From Sphingobacterium puteale (GTDB lineage Bacteria; Bacteroidota; Bacteroidia; Sphingobacteriales; Sphingobacteriaceae), in contig NZ_RBWS01000018.1 of NCBI RefSeq assembly GCF_003627955.1, positions 62,001 to 126,000 of the forward strand: DNA of 64,000 bases, read 5' to 3'. Shown here piece by piece: positions 44,866-54,769 of this stretch. The translations under genes and the position numbers were made by a program. The notes under the pieces were generated by a model. The model had not been told where the DNA came from, searched no databases, and worked only from the letters and a program-made list of their open reading frames with translations. Positions within the stretch are counted from its first letter, which is position 1, and each line of letters begins with the position of its first letter.

Positions 44866-47229
44866 CTATTCGTCCCGTAAGGTTTTTACCGGATTACTAC
44901 TAGCAGCTTTTATGGCTTGAGTACTTACGGTAAAGAAAGCTACAAAAAGAGCAGAAAGTCCAGCCAAAGCAAAAATCCACCATTGTATTTCGATCCGGTA
45001 GGAGAAGTCCTGTAACCATTTGTTCATTGCCCACCAAGCAATGGGGGAGGCCAAAATGATAGAAATAATCACCAGTTTAATAAAGTCTTTGGAAAGCATG
45101 GCTGTAATGCCACCAACAGAAGCACCGAGTACCTTGCGTATCCCAATTTCTTTGGTTCTGAGTTCAGCAATATAGGAGGCTAATCCCAACAAGCCAAGAC
45201 AGGATATAAAAATCGCCAGCCCCGAAAAGATGAATGCCAGTTGAGCTGTTTGTTGTTGCGCTCTAAATTTACTTGCAAATTTTTGGTCAACAAATTGATA
45301 TTCGAATGGATACGCTGGATTGAATTTCTTTAGAATCTGTTCGATCTGCTTGAGTTGATCTTGCACAGGGGAGGTCGGATTAGTTCGGATAATTAAATTG
45401 TATAGGGATTCTTTCGTAGCATATATAAGTAAAGGTGTCACGGGACTATAGGGAGATCCGCTGATATAATCGTTAATTACTCCTACGATTGTAAACGTAT
45501 TGCTTCCCCATTTGAAGTAAGTTCCTATTGGGTTCTTTAGGTTCATTTCCTTGATAGCAGCTTCGTTTAGGAGGATTGCTGTGCTGTCCGCTGGCAATCT
45601 GGCGTAGTCGATATCCCGCCCGGCAACGAGTTTTAAGCCAAGTGTTTTGACAAGATCACTTTCGGTTCTCCCTACATCAAAGCCTATTTTTTTTTCCTGC
45701 TCAGGCGTAGATCCTTGCCAGGAAATGCCGCCCCAAGTACTACCCGCATTGCCGGTCACTGATGAGCCGGAACGCGTGACAGCGGTAGCTATACCCTTAT
45801 TGATAAGTTCTGATTTAATCGCTTCATAGTTTTTCCCAATATCACCTTCCATAAAAATTTCTATCAATTGAGAGCTGTTATACCCAATTTCACGTTGTCC
45901 TGCATGGTCAATTTGTTTCCTGACGACGATAGTGGCAATAATTAGAATGATCGCAATACCGAATTGAAAGATGACCAGTAGTTCACGAAAATTCAAAGGG
46001 ATCTTTTTGGATTGTCCGAATATCTTTAGCGATTTTATAGGTTTGAAAGCCGATAATATAAATGCAGGATACAAGCCAGCCAACAAACCTGTCAGAAAAA
46101 TAAATCCGGCCAACGCAAGCCAAATTGACGGTTCTGATGATGGAAATACCAAAGGTTTGTCAAAAATCTTGTCGAATAGCGGAAGCGTGATGATTGTTAG
46201 GAGAATGGCAAGTGCACCCGAAATCATGGCTACCAATATGGATTCTGAAAGAAATTGGATGATTAAATTGGTGCGATGTGCTCCTACAACTTTTCGTATG
46301 GCAACCTCTTTTGCCCTTTTTTGGCTGCGTGCTGTACTGAGGTTGATAAAATTGATACAAGCAATCAACAAAATTAATAAACCAATCCCTGCGACTAGTT
46401 TAACCTGATCGATTTTGCCACCAACCGGAATACCTTGTTCAAATTTTGAATACAGGTGCGTTTTGGATATTGGATATAGAAATAGCGATCCTTCTAGCTC
46501 GTTGTTAGTCTTTTTCTTGATAATATCAGTGAGCTTATTGTTAAAAGCGGTAATATCTGTTCCTTTTTTTAGCTGAATATAAGTTTGGAATGCAATCGTA
46601 TTCCAGTTTGGAGAATATTCCTCGGCTTTGACGAGGGGAATTAAATAACTGAAATTGAAATTTGTATTGGCTGGAAGATCTTGCATTATTGCTGAAACTT
46701 TATAGAGTTCCTTATTGTCCAGTCTAATTGTTTTATCGAGAGGGTCCTTATCCCCAAAGATGTTCTTTGCAAGGCTTTCAGTCAGGATGATGTTTCTTGT
46801 TTCTTTTAATGCACTGTTGCGGTTGCCTTTTACAATTTTAAAATCAAATATGTCGATAAATGCAGGATCCACTTCGTTCCCGTTGGATTTGATCTTCTTG
46901 TCATCAAAAGAGAGCAGCCTGTTCGTGCTCCAGCCGACACGGGCAGCGCGTTTCACTTCTGGGTAGTCTGTCGTTAAAGCCGGAGATGCATGCCCCGATG
47001 TATATCCTTGTAGATTAATCTTTCCTTCAGCGCTGCGGTTTTTATTAAAAACCTTATAGATGTTCTCATGGTCACTATAAAAATTATCAAACTTGAGCTG
47101 GTTTTGTACCCAGATCCCGATAATCAACACTGCAGTCATGCCAATGGAAAGTCCAAGGATATTAATAATGGAATAACTCTTATTTTTTTGAAGATTCCGC
47201 CAAGCGATTTTGATGTGGTTCTTAATCAT
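44866..47229 (-). CDS. Orphan MacB/FtsX-type ABC permease P9
   Basis: A 787-residue member and the shortest complete one (MIKNHIKIAWRNLQKNKSYS). It has CINFINLSTARS, KEVAIRKVVGAH and KEIGIRKVLGAS (near residue 693), and the tail NPVKTLRDE. The second periplasmic domain has GSTWGGISWQGSTPEQ and GLKLVAGRDIDYARL, related to P7 and P8. It is the first gene behind the sigma-54-type promoter at 47.3 kb, with a predicted leader of 88 nt. P8 follows after 30 bp. Confidence 0.9.
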   Translation of the reverse strand: MIKNHIKIAWRNLQKNKSYSIINILGLSIGMTAVLIIGIWVQNQLKFDNFYSDHENIYKVFNKNRSAEGKINLQGYTSGHASPALTTDYPEVKRAARVGWSTNRLLSFDDKKIKSNGNEVDPAFIDIFDFKIVKGNRNSALKETRNIILTESLAKNIFGDKDPLDKTIRLDNKELYKVSAIMQDLPANTNFNFSYLIPLVKAEEYSPNWNTIAFQTYIQLKKGTDITAFNNKLTDIIKKKTNNELEGSLFLYPISKTHLYSKFEQGIPVGGKIDQVKLVAGIGLLILLIACINFINLSTARSQKRAKEVAIRKVVGAHRTNLIIQFLSESILVAMISGALAILLTIITLPLFDKIFDKPLVFPSSEPSIWLALAGFIFLTGLLAGLYPAFILSAFKPIKSLKIFGQSKKIPLNFRELLVIFQFGIAIILIIATIVVRKQIDHAGQREIGYNSSQLIEIFMEGDIGKNYEAIKSELINKGIATAVTRSGSSVTGNAGSTWGGISWQGSTPEQEKKIGFDVGRTESDLVKTLGLKLVAGRDIDYARLPADSTAILLNEAAIKEMNLKNPIGTYFKWGSNTFTIVGVINDYISGSPYSPVTPLLIYATKESLYNLIIRTNPTSPVQDQLKQIEQILKKFNPAYPFEYQFVDQKFASKFRAQQQTAQLAFIFSGLAIFISCLGLLGLASYIAELRTKEIGIRKVLGASVGGITAMLSKDFIKLVIISIILASPIAWWAMNKWLQDFSYRIEIQWWIFALAGLSALFVAFFTVSTQAIKAASSNPVKTLRDE

Positions 47230-47327
47230 CGTATTGAGTTTTTTACTTTTTCATAATCTACTGTTAGGCCAAGCAATCTATCCTAGCTGATAGCGCTATG
47301 CTGATCATGTATACTATAAATCGTTAA

Positions 47328-47343
47328 TTCAATTCGTTTGCCA
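47328..47343 (-). promoter_or_regulatory. Sigma-54-type promoter of P9-P5
   Basis: Minus strand TGGCAAACGAATTGAA: GG-N10-G with TT before the -12 G. The predicted start is near 47317. Confidence 0.66.
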
Positions 47344-47396
47344 TAAGTGTAAGTTTTTGATTTTTAGGTGTTTTTGTATTGTTGTGGTCGCGTGGT

Positions 47397-47436
47397 ATGT
47401 TCGGAAACGGACAGTCTGCTGTCCGTCGCCGAACAG
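47397..47436. promoter_or_regulatory. Paired enhancer-type sites upstream of P9
   Basis: Both sites are strong: ATGTTCG-GAAA-CGGACAG (47397-47414) and CTGTCCG-TCGC-CGAACAG (47419-47436). They start 22 bp apart. The first begins 55 bp beyond the -24 GG; the second ends 6 bp before the P10 stop codon. Confidence 0.75.
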
Positions 47437-47442
47437 GTAGAT

Positions 47443-49809
47443 CTACTCGTTCCGTAATGTGATCACGGGGTTAGTCAATGCTGCTTTAATGGCTTGATAA
47501 CTAACTGTTAGGAGGGTGATGACCAGTGCAGTTAATCCTGTAAAAGCAAATACGGTCCAGCTAATTGAAATGCGATAAACGTAATTGTCGAGCCATGTTT
47601 CCATTAATAGATAGGCTAGAGGAGCGGCAACAAGAAAACCGATCAATGTCAACCAGACATACTCTGTGCATAATAATTTCCATAAGCCAACTTCTGATGC
47701 CCCAAGGACCTTGCGGATACCAATTTCTTTTTCGCGTTGTTCGGTTAGGAATGCGACCAAAGCATATAGCCCAAGAGAGGAAATCAGTATGGCAAGCCCT
47801 GTAAAAATACTGGTCAGGCTTTTGATCATTTCCATTTGTTCAAATTGCTTCGCATATTCTTTATCTGTGAATGTGTAATCGAAGATGAGATCCGGATCAA
47901 AACGATTGAACTGTTGGGCGATTGCTTTCATGGTTTGGCTAATATCTTGCTGATCATTCAATTTGAGGGTTATTTTGTTTTTGGGTAGAAAATCGAGAAA
48001 ATAGGCAGTAGGTGTAATCGACTTAAACGGTGATTCGGATAAGGTGTTCTGTATAATACCGATAATCGTATAGCTGATTCCTCTTTTAGATAATTGTTTG
48101 CTCGTCAGATCTGTAACTCCCATAAATTTGGCCGCAGCCTCATTGATAATTACTCCTGTGGAATCTGTCTTGAAATCTTTGGAGAAATTTCTTCCCTTCA
48201 AAAAATTCCATTGTACCGTTTTGGCGAAATTTTCATCTACAGTGGAAATGCCCATAATGGATCCTTCTTTTGTTTCATTCCCCTGCCAATTGAAACCACC
48301 GCCCGTCAAAGAGAGGCGATTAATCGAACTCGAAGAAAGGGAGGCATCCTGCACCAAACGCTGATTGATCAGTTCTTTTCTCAGGATATCAAAGTTTTTG
48401 ACAATTAACTCGCTTCGACTGTTGATGTTGACCAGGTTTGAACTTTTGTAACCAATCGGACGATCCTTTGTATAGTGCAGTTGTTTGATCACCAAATAGG
48501 TTGCAATCATCAGAAAGATGGAAATGGCAAATTGTACGATTACCATTCCTTTTCTGGCCTTGAATCCTCCTTTGCCGATGTTCATCTTTCCTTTGAGTGC
48601 AAGGATCGGGTTGAAAGAGGATAAGAGTAGCGCAGGATATAGTCCGGCGAGAACGCCAATAGTGAGAACCCCCAAAAAGGAATATAAGTAGAATTGAATA
48701 TGCGTAAAAGGAACTTGCAATATGGTATTGGCGATGGTGTTTATCCAAGGGAGGAGCAAGGTCGCTAATATGATCGCCATCAGAAAAGCACAGGATACAG
48801 ACAGGATGGATTCCACTAAAAATCCGGCAATCAATTGCCTACGATTTACACCAACAGATTTTAGGATACCAATTTCTTTTCCTCTTTTTAAGCTTCGGGC
48901 TGTACTGAGATTGATAAAATTTATACTGGCCAACAAGAGAATAAATATACTGATCCAGGCAAACATCCACACATATTGAATCTGGCCACCTGCATTTTTA
49001 CCATTTTTAAATGAATCATAAAGATTCCATTTGGACATGGGGTGCAACAGAATCTCAGGGTTGATGTCTGTAAGATTTGTTCTAAAGATGTTGGTTAGTT
49101 TTTGTTCGAGTCCTGGGATAATTTGAGGGTTCTCAATCTTACCATAGGTGCTAAAAAAGCAGTTTGACCACTTTTCTTCGATACCCTCATTTTTATGGAG
49201 ATAATCAGCAAAAGGTAGGATATACTCCAGTTTGTGAAATGTATTGTTTTCAGGAATGTCTTTAAAAATACCCTGTATCGTATATTGTTCGTTTCCGTTG
49301 AGCTGAATAGTCTTCCCGATAAGATCAGTAGTCCCCAATAACCTGTTGGCCAATGATTCAGAAATAATCATGGTGGATGCTGCAGTTGGGGTAGCGATAT
49401 TTCCCTGTACAGCTTCGAACGAAAATAGTTCTGAAAATTTGCCCATTGCATAAAATCCTGTCGCATTCAATTTTTTTTCACCTATTTTAATGGCAGAGCT
49501 TTCAGCATCTGTAATCAATGTGACATCTTGGATTTCATCCTTAAAATCAGATTCCATCAACTTTGCTAACGGGATGGGGGTGGAAGTTCCATCCGTGGAT
49601 TTTTCATTGTTGAAAGTGCCGGTCATCATCAGCTGATGGATCGTATCATAATTTTTGTAATGCTGGTTGAAGGAAAACTGTTTCAAGATCCACAGGGTGC
49701 TCACCAAAGCAACCGTAAATCCCAAGGACAATCCGAGAATATTGATTGCCGTATTTAAGGGGTTGCGTTTAAGATTGCGTAAAGCAGTTTTCAAAAATAA
49801 TTTAATCAT
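47443..49809 (-). CDS. Orphan MacB/FtsX-type ABC permease P10
   Basis: A 788-residue member (MIKLFLKTALRNLKRNPLNT). FtsX-1 has SINFINLSTARS, but the first coupling motif reads KEIGILKSVGVN, with leucine where nearly all others have arginine. The second, KEIGIRKVLGAS near residue 694, is standard. The tail is TLRNE, the only one with N before the last E. The second periplasmic domain has LSLTGGGFNWQGNETKEG, with the W-x-G pattern also seen in P9 and P11. It closes the upstream unit: the 47.3-kb control region follows. Confidence 0.9.
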   Translation of the reverse strand: MIKLFLKTALRNLKRNPLNTAINILGLSLGFTVALVSTLWILKQFSFNQHYKNYDTIHQLMMTGTFNNEKSTDGTSTPIPLAKLMESDFKDEIQDVTLITDAESSAIKIGEKKLNATGFYAMGKFSELFSFEAVQGNIATPTAASTMIISESLANRLLGTTDLIGKTIQLNGNEQYTIQGIFKDIPENNTFHKLEYILPFADYLHKNEGIEEKWSNCFFSTYGKIENPQIIPGLEQKLTNIFRTNLTDINPEILLHPMSKWNLYDSFKNGKNAGGQIQYVWMFAWISIFILLLASINFINLSTARSLKRGKEIGILKSVGVNRRQLIAGFLVESILSVSCAFLMAIILATLLLPWINTIANTILQVPFTHIQFYLYSFLGVLTIGVLAGLYPALLLSSFNPILALKGKMNIGKGGFKARKGMVIVQFAISIFLMIATYLVIKQLHYTKDRPIGYKSSNLVNINSRSELIVKNFDILRKELINQRLVQDASLSSSSINRLSLTGGGFNWQGNETKEGSIMGISTVDENFAKTVQWNFLKGRNFSKDFKTDSTGVIINEAAAKFMGVTDLTSKQLSKRGISYTIIGIIQNTLSESPFKSITPTAYFLDFLPKNKITLKLNDQQDISQTMKAIAQQFNRFDPDLIFDYTFTDKEYAKQFEQMEMIKSLTSIFTGLAILISSLGLYALVAFLTEQREKEIGIRKVLGASEVGLWKLLCTEYVWLTLIGFLVAAPLAYLLMETWLDNYVYRISISWTVFAFTGLTALVITLLTVSYQAIKAALTNPVITLRNE

Positions 49810-49888
49810 GACGGTGTTTGATGGTTATGTTTGTTGTTTTGGTGTATTGATTAATTCTTCAATATATGTTGATTTTTATGAATAAAAG

Positions 49889-52270
49889 CTATTCGTCTTT
49901 TAAACTCTTGACGGGGTTAGCGATAGCTGCTTTAATCGATTGAAAACTAACAGTAAACAAAGCAATAATAATCGTTAGTAGGCCTGCACCTAAAAATATG
50001 GTTATCGGCACTGTAGTTCTGAAGGCAAATCCGTCCAGCCAGTTCGAAGTGAAATATAACGCGAGAGGAATTGCGATAATATTAGCAATAATGATCAAAA
50101 GCAAAAATTCTTTATTCAGCATTTGGATAATATTGAAGACCGTCGCACCGAGGACTTTTCTGATGCCAATTTCCTTGGTTTTCAGTTGTGCGGTATACGT
50201 ACATAGTCCAAGAAGTCCAAGGCAAGAAATCATGATCGCTATGATGGCAAAGAAATTAAATAATGTTCCTTGTTTTTGCTCGCTCATATACTGCTGTTGG
50301 TAGCTTTCGTCTAAGAAGCTATAACTGATCGGCATATCGTCATAGTAACTTTTCCAGATCTGCTGCAGTGCGAGCAATGCCGATTTGGTTCCGGCAGGGT
50401 TTGTTTTTATATAAAGCTGCTGACAATCTTTTGGGCTAAATTGAAAGACCATGGGTTCGATTTTTTGACGTACACTCGCGTAATTAAAATCTTTGACCAC
50501 ACCGATAATGGTTCCCGGAACAGTTCGGATCCGTAAACGGGTACCAAGGGGATTCTTTAATCCCATCTCGCGGACAGCGGTTTCGTTGATAAGAAAATGC
50601 GTAGAATCTGCAATCGAGCCGGTGAAGTTTTTTCCCTGAGCCAGTTTTATCTTGAAAAAATCAAGCGCAAATTGATCCGAATAAGTAATGCTGAACCAAA
50701 GATTCGAATTGCTGGGTTTTCCATCCCAATCGTTATCACCCGTAGATCCTCCACCATATACCATATCCCTCCCAAGCCGAATGACATCACTTACGCCTTT
50801 ATTTTTTAGGAGATCACTTTTAACGGCCTCAAAATGTTGTGCCATTTTCGGTGCCATGGAGACAGCTATGATATTGCTTTTTTCATAACCAAGGTTCTTG
50901 TTGCGTATATAATCCAATTGTCTACCGATGACGACCGTCATGGTGATGAGAACGATAGATACCGTAAATTGTAATACCACTAATATCTTTCTAAAATTTG
51001 ATTTCTTCATTCCGAATCTGCCCTTTAGTACTTTGATCGGATCAAAGTTTGAAAGTAACAATGCCGGATAAATGCTGGTCAACAGTAATGTACCTATTAA
51101 CATGATTAAAATATAGCTCCATAGATCAATACTATATAACTGCAATGAGATATGTTTGCCAGAGAAATTGTTAAAAAAGGGAAGAAAGATAAAGACGATG
51201 CTGATGGCCAGAATAGCGGCGATCGTGAAGTACAGTGTCGTCTCCAGCATAAATTGGAAAAATAACTCTTTTCTTCCGGCCCCGATAATTTTACGGATAC
51301 CAACCTCTTTGGATCTGGACAAGGACCGTGCGGTAGAGAGATTGATGTAATTGATACTGGCAATAATAAGAATCATCAAAGCGACTCCAATAAAGATTCG
51401 AACAGTGCCTATCCCACCATCACTACCATCCATCTGATACAGATGTACCTTTGATAGCTGTTGGGTAACATATGGAACAGGGGTATCTTCCGGTTTATTG
51501 CGTTCGTGTATCTTTTGTAATTTCTGGGCTACTGCTATGGGGCTGGCATCAGGTCTCAGCTGGAGGTAGGTCTCAAAAGAAAAGTTGGACCAATCGGTAT
51601 CCATTGATGACAGATAAGTTTTATTGTCATAGGTGGTTTTGTTTTTGACGTAGGCATATTCGTTAAAGCGTGATAAGGGAAGCAGTACCTGAAATTGAAA
51701 GGAAGAATTTTCGGGATAGTCAGCGATAACTCCGCTGACTACACATAGATCTTCTATTCCCAGTATGACAGCTCTACCGATTGGATTTTCATTGCCAAAA
51801 TATCGACGGGCGGTAGTCTCAGTAAGAACAACGGAATTGTTGTCGGAAAAAGGTTGTTTCTGGTTACCCTGAATGAGCGGAAAATCAAAAACACTAAAAT
51901 AACTTGGATCTACAAAAGCGAAATTCTTTTCTCTAAATCGTTTGTCTTTATACTTGATGGCGGCGTCACCGATCCGAAAGATACGTACAGCGTCCTTAAC
52001 CTCAGGAATTTCTCTCTTGGCAAAACTCCCAACTGGGGCAATAATAGATCCAAATATTCGTTTTGAGATCCCGGTTCCGCCCTCGATTCCGATTTTGTAG
52101 ATTGAGCCTTGGTTCTTGTGAAAACGGTCAAAGGATAATTCATCCTTTATCCATAGTAGTAGGAAGATTCCCACAACTAATCCTGCAGTCAACCCGAGGA
52201 TATTGATAGCGCTGTAGAATTTGTTGGAAAAAATATTGCGCCATGCGGTTTTTATAAAGTTCTTTATCAT
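49889..52270 (-). CDS. Orphan MacB/FtsX-type ABC permease P11
   Basis: A 793-residue member (MIKNFIKTAWRNIFSNKFYS). It has SINYINLSTARS, KEVGIRKIIGAG and KEIGIRKVLGAT (near residue 699). The tail SLKDE has lysine for arginine, shared with P15. The first periplasmic domain is comparatively long after VIADYPENSSFQF. The second has MVYGGGSTGDNDWDGKPSN. The gap to P10 is 79 bp, with no sigma-54-type site found. Confidence 0.9.
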   Translation of the reverse strand: MIKNFIKTAWRNIFSNKFYSAINILGLTAGLVVGIFLLLWIKDELSFDRFHKNQGSIYKIGIEGGTGISKRIFGSIIAPVGSFAKREIPEVKDAVRIFRIGDAAIKYKDKRFREKNFAFVDPSYFSVFDFPLIQGNQKQPFSDNNSVVLTETTARRYFGNENPIGRAVILGIEDLCVVSGVIADYPENSSFQFQVLLPLSRFNEYAYVKNKTTYDNKTYLSSMDTDWSNFSFETYLQLRPDASPIAVAQKLQKIHERNKPEDTPVPYVTQQLSKVHLYQMDGSDGGIGTVRIFIGVALMILIIASINYINLSTARSLSRSKEVGIRKIIGAGRKELFFQFMLETTLYFTIAAILAISIVFIFLPFFNNFSGKHISLQLYSIDLWSYILIMLIGTLLLTSIYPALLLSNFDPIKVLKGRFGMKKSNFRKILVVLQFTVSIVLITMTVVIGRQLDYIRNKNLGYEKSNIIAVSMAPKMAQHFEAVKSDLLKNKGVSDVIRLGRDMVYGGGSTGDNDWDGKPSNSNLWFSITYSDQFALDFFKIKLAQGKNFTGSIADSTHFLINETAVREMGLKNPLGTRLRIRTVPGTIIGVVKDFNYASVRQKIEPMVFQFSPKDCQQLYIKTNPAGTKSALLALQQIWKSYYDDMPISYSFLDESYQQQYMSEQKQGTLFNFFAIIAIMISCLGLLGLCTYTAQLKTKEIGIRKVLGATVFNIIQMLNKEFLLLIIIANIIAIPLALYFTSNWLDGFAFRTTVPITIFLGAGLLTIIIALFTVSFQSIKAAIANPVKSLKDE

Positions 52271-52323
52271 TGTTGTGAGATTTAAATCTTTAATTCATGT
52301 TATAAATGAAAGATCAACTTGAT

Positions 52324-54732
52324 CTATTCGTCTCTCAAACTATTTACCGGATTAGCTTTTGCTGCCATAATACTTTTGGTTGATAGCACGAAACTGGCGA
52401 ATGCTATCAGGCTGAGGGCAGACAACCCAAAAATCCATGGTTCCATAGTGGTGCGATAGGCGAAATCATTTAGCCAATGTGACATGAAGTAATAAGCAAT
52501 CGGGAATGCAATCAAACAGGCTATTGCCACCAGAGAAAGTAAATTCTTGAGCAATAAAAAGGTAATCTGCACTATTGAAGCTCCTAAAACTTTACGTATA
52601 CCAATTTCTTTTGTTCTTTGATTGGCGGTAAATATGGTCAGCCCAAATAAGCCTAATCCGGCTATAAATACGGACAGCCCGACGGCCCAGGACAGCAATT
52701 TGGAAAGGCGTTTTTCTTGGTTATAGAATTTTTGGACAATCTCATCTACAAAACGAAGGTCGATCTCGTCGTCAGGAAAAGTAGATTTGTAGGTGGCCGT
52801 GATCTTGTCGATTGCCTTTTTCCAGTTTTCCGGATGTTTTTGGTCCAAAGCAATATGGAGCACATAACCTGTCTTACTTCCGATGTACAATACAGGCTTG
52901 ACAGCTTGGCGCGCCGAAGCAATGTCAAAATTTTCCATAACACCGACAATCGTAGATGCTCCATTTTCGAAGGTTTTGCCAATTGCATCCTGCGGTTTTT
53001 GGATACCTAATAATTCTAAACCTTTTCTATTGATTAGTATTTCTCTTGTAGAGTCCAGTAAACGAATATTTCTTCCGGCCAAAAGTGGAATATTATAAAC
53101 ATCCAAATAGTTTTCATCGCCTGAGCGGTTATCAAAAGTTAAGGATTTTTTGTCCGAAGACTGATCGTAAACTATTGAAGTTGTCATATAACCATTCATC
53201 GCTGGCGCAATATTTCCAAAGCTTATTTTTTTTACTTCGGGAAGTTTTAATAGCTCATTTTTGAGGAGTAGTCCTTTGTCCGAGTTCTGAAAGGCACCAG
53301 GGATATCGATATTGATGATGGCATCACGTTGAAACCCCATGTCTTTGTGGGATAGGTAATTGATTTGCCGAATCACAATTAATACACAGATTAAAAAAGC
53401 CTGGGCCATCACAAATTGGAAAATGGTCAGTGCTTTACGTATCCATGCACTTCTGGAAAGATTGGTGTTTTTCCCCAGCTGATTTTTGAGGGCCAATACT
53501 GGTGCATATCCCGTCAATACCCAAGCAGGATAAAAACCTGCCAGTAGCGTGACCAAAAGAAGCTGCACCAATAGGAACATTATAATCAATTTTTTATCCA
53601 ATAAATCCAGGTTTAAGTTATTAGGAATAAATCCTTCGAAGACTTGTAGAAAAAGAGGTAACAGTAGAACAGCCAGTACAGTGGCTGCAAGCGTGATCAG
53701 AAAAGTTTCCAACAGAAATTGTTTAATTAAAGTCGATTTTGAACTTCCCAGTGTCTTGCGGATGCCCACTTCTTTTGCCCGTTCGATGGATTGCGCGGTA
53801 GATAAATTGATAAAGTTAACCGCGCCTAAGGCCAAAAGGAAAAATGCCAGCAGGATCAGGTTTCGTAGTGTTTCAGGCTTAGTAGCTTCATAATTGAAAG
53901 TCGTATTAAAATGGACATCCGATAGCGGTTGTAACAGCAGGTGATCAGTAATTTTCTCGCCATTTTTAAATTTATACTTTTTTAATAGGTTTGCAATATT
54001 ACTTTCTACCACGTTTGGTCGGGTACCGGGTTTGGTTTTGATCAAAACTTGATGGGAGTCAGAGATGCTGTTCCAGGCTTCCCAATTAAACATCTCCTTT
54101 AAACTATTGTTCTGGGGAATTGTTTTTTCGGAGATAAAACTGTCAAAATTGAAGTCAGAGTTCTGTTTTGCATTTTCGACCACGCCGACAACCTGGAGCG
54201 GAATACTGTCTGCATAAACGATGGTTTTGCCAATGACATTGGCTGGAGACTCATTTCCATAAAATTTTTCCAGTGTTTTTTCTGTCAGCACGATATGGCC
54301 TGCTGTATTGAGGCTAAGTGGATTTCCGGATAGCCATTTGCGTGGCAAAATATTGAAATATTGGCTATTGGTCAGTACAATGCGTTGCTCTTTTGGAAAA
54401 ACTTGAGCTGTGTTGCTAGGAGTCGTGATTTTCAGTTTTTGAACATGACTTCGATAAACGGGAGCTATGGCGTCGATGTTTGGTAGCTCTTCTTCCATAG
54501 TTCGTACTAATGGCATGTATACCCCCGCGTTTTTAATTTCACCGTCACTAACAATACGGTAAACCTGTTCCCTGTTTGGAACATGTTTATCGAAACTATA
54601 GTCGTATTGAATCATCAAAAAGATGACTAATGTCGCTGTGATGCCAATGGCTAAGCTCATGACATTGATACATGTAATCAACTTGTGCTTTTTCAAAAAA
54701 CGATAAGCTGTTTTTAGTGAGTTTCCAATCAT
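52324..54732 (-). CDS. Orphan MacB/FtsX-type ABC permease P12
   Basis: An 802-residue member (MIGNSLKTAYRFLKKHKLIT). It has AVNFINLSTAQS, KEVGIRKTLGSS and KEIGIRKVLGAS (near residue 708), and the tail NPVNSLRDE. Its second periplasmic domain differs from the P7-P11 type: LPEVKKISFGNIAPAMNGYM and VYDQSSDKKSLTFDNRSG, without the W-x-G element. It resembles P16 in this part (ALSKYPEIARVSLGHFPMDD). The gap to P11 is 53 bp. Confidence 0.9.
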   Translation of the reverse strand: MIGNSLKTAYRFLKKHKLITCINVMSLAIGITATLVIFLMIQYDYSFDKHVPNREQVYRIVSDGEIKNAGVYMPLVRTMEEELPNIDAIAPVYRSHVQKLKITTPSNTAQVFPKEQRIVLTNSQYFNILPRKWLSGNPLSLNTAGHIVLTEKTLEKFYGNESPANVIGKTIVYADSIPLQVVGVVENAKQNSDFNFDSFISEKTIPQNNSLKEMFNWEAWNSISDSHQVLIKTKPGTRPNVVESNIANLLKKYKFKNGEKITDHLLLQPLSDVHFNTTFNYEATKPETLRNLILLAFFLLALGAVNFINLSTAQSIERAKEVGIRKTLGSSKSTLIKQFLLETFLITLAATVLAVLLLPLFLQVFEGFIPNNLNLDLLDKKLIIMFLLVQLLLVTLLAGFYPAWVLTGYAPVLALKNQLGKNTNLSRSAWIRKALTIFQFVMAQAFLICVLIVIRQINYLSHKDMGFQRDAIINIDIPGAFQNSDKGLLLKNELLKLPEVKKISFGNIAPAMNGYMTTSIVYDQSSDKKSLTFDNRSGDENYLDVYNIPLLAGRNIRLLDSTREILINRKGLELLGIQKPQDAIGKTFENGASTIVGVMENFDIASARQAVKPVLYIGSKTGYVLHIALDQKHPENWKKAIDKITATYKSTFPDDEIDLRFVDEIVQKFYNQEKRLSKLLSWAVGLSVFIAGLGLFGLTIFTANQRTKEIGIRKVLGASIVQITFLLLKNLLSLVAIACLIAFPIAYYFMSHWLNDFAYRTTMEPWIFGLSALSLIAFASFVLSTKSIMAAKANPVNSLRDE

Positions 54733-54769
54733 TGTCGTTTAATTTTATTTGATTCAACCAGATGAAGAT

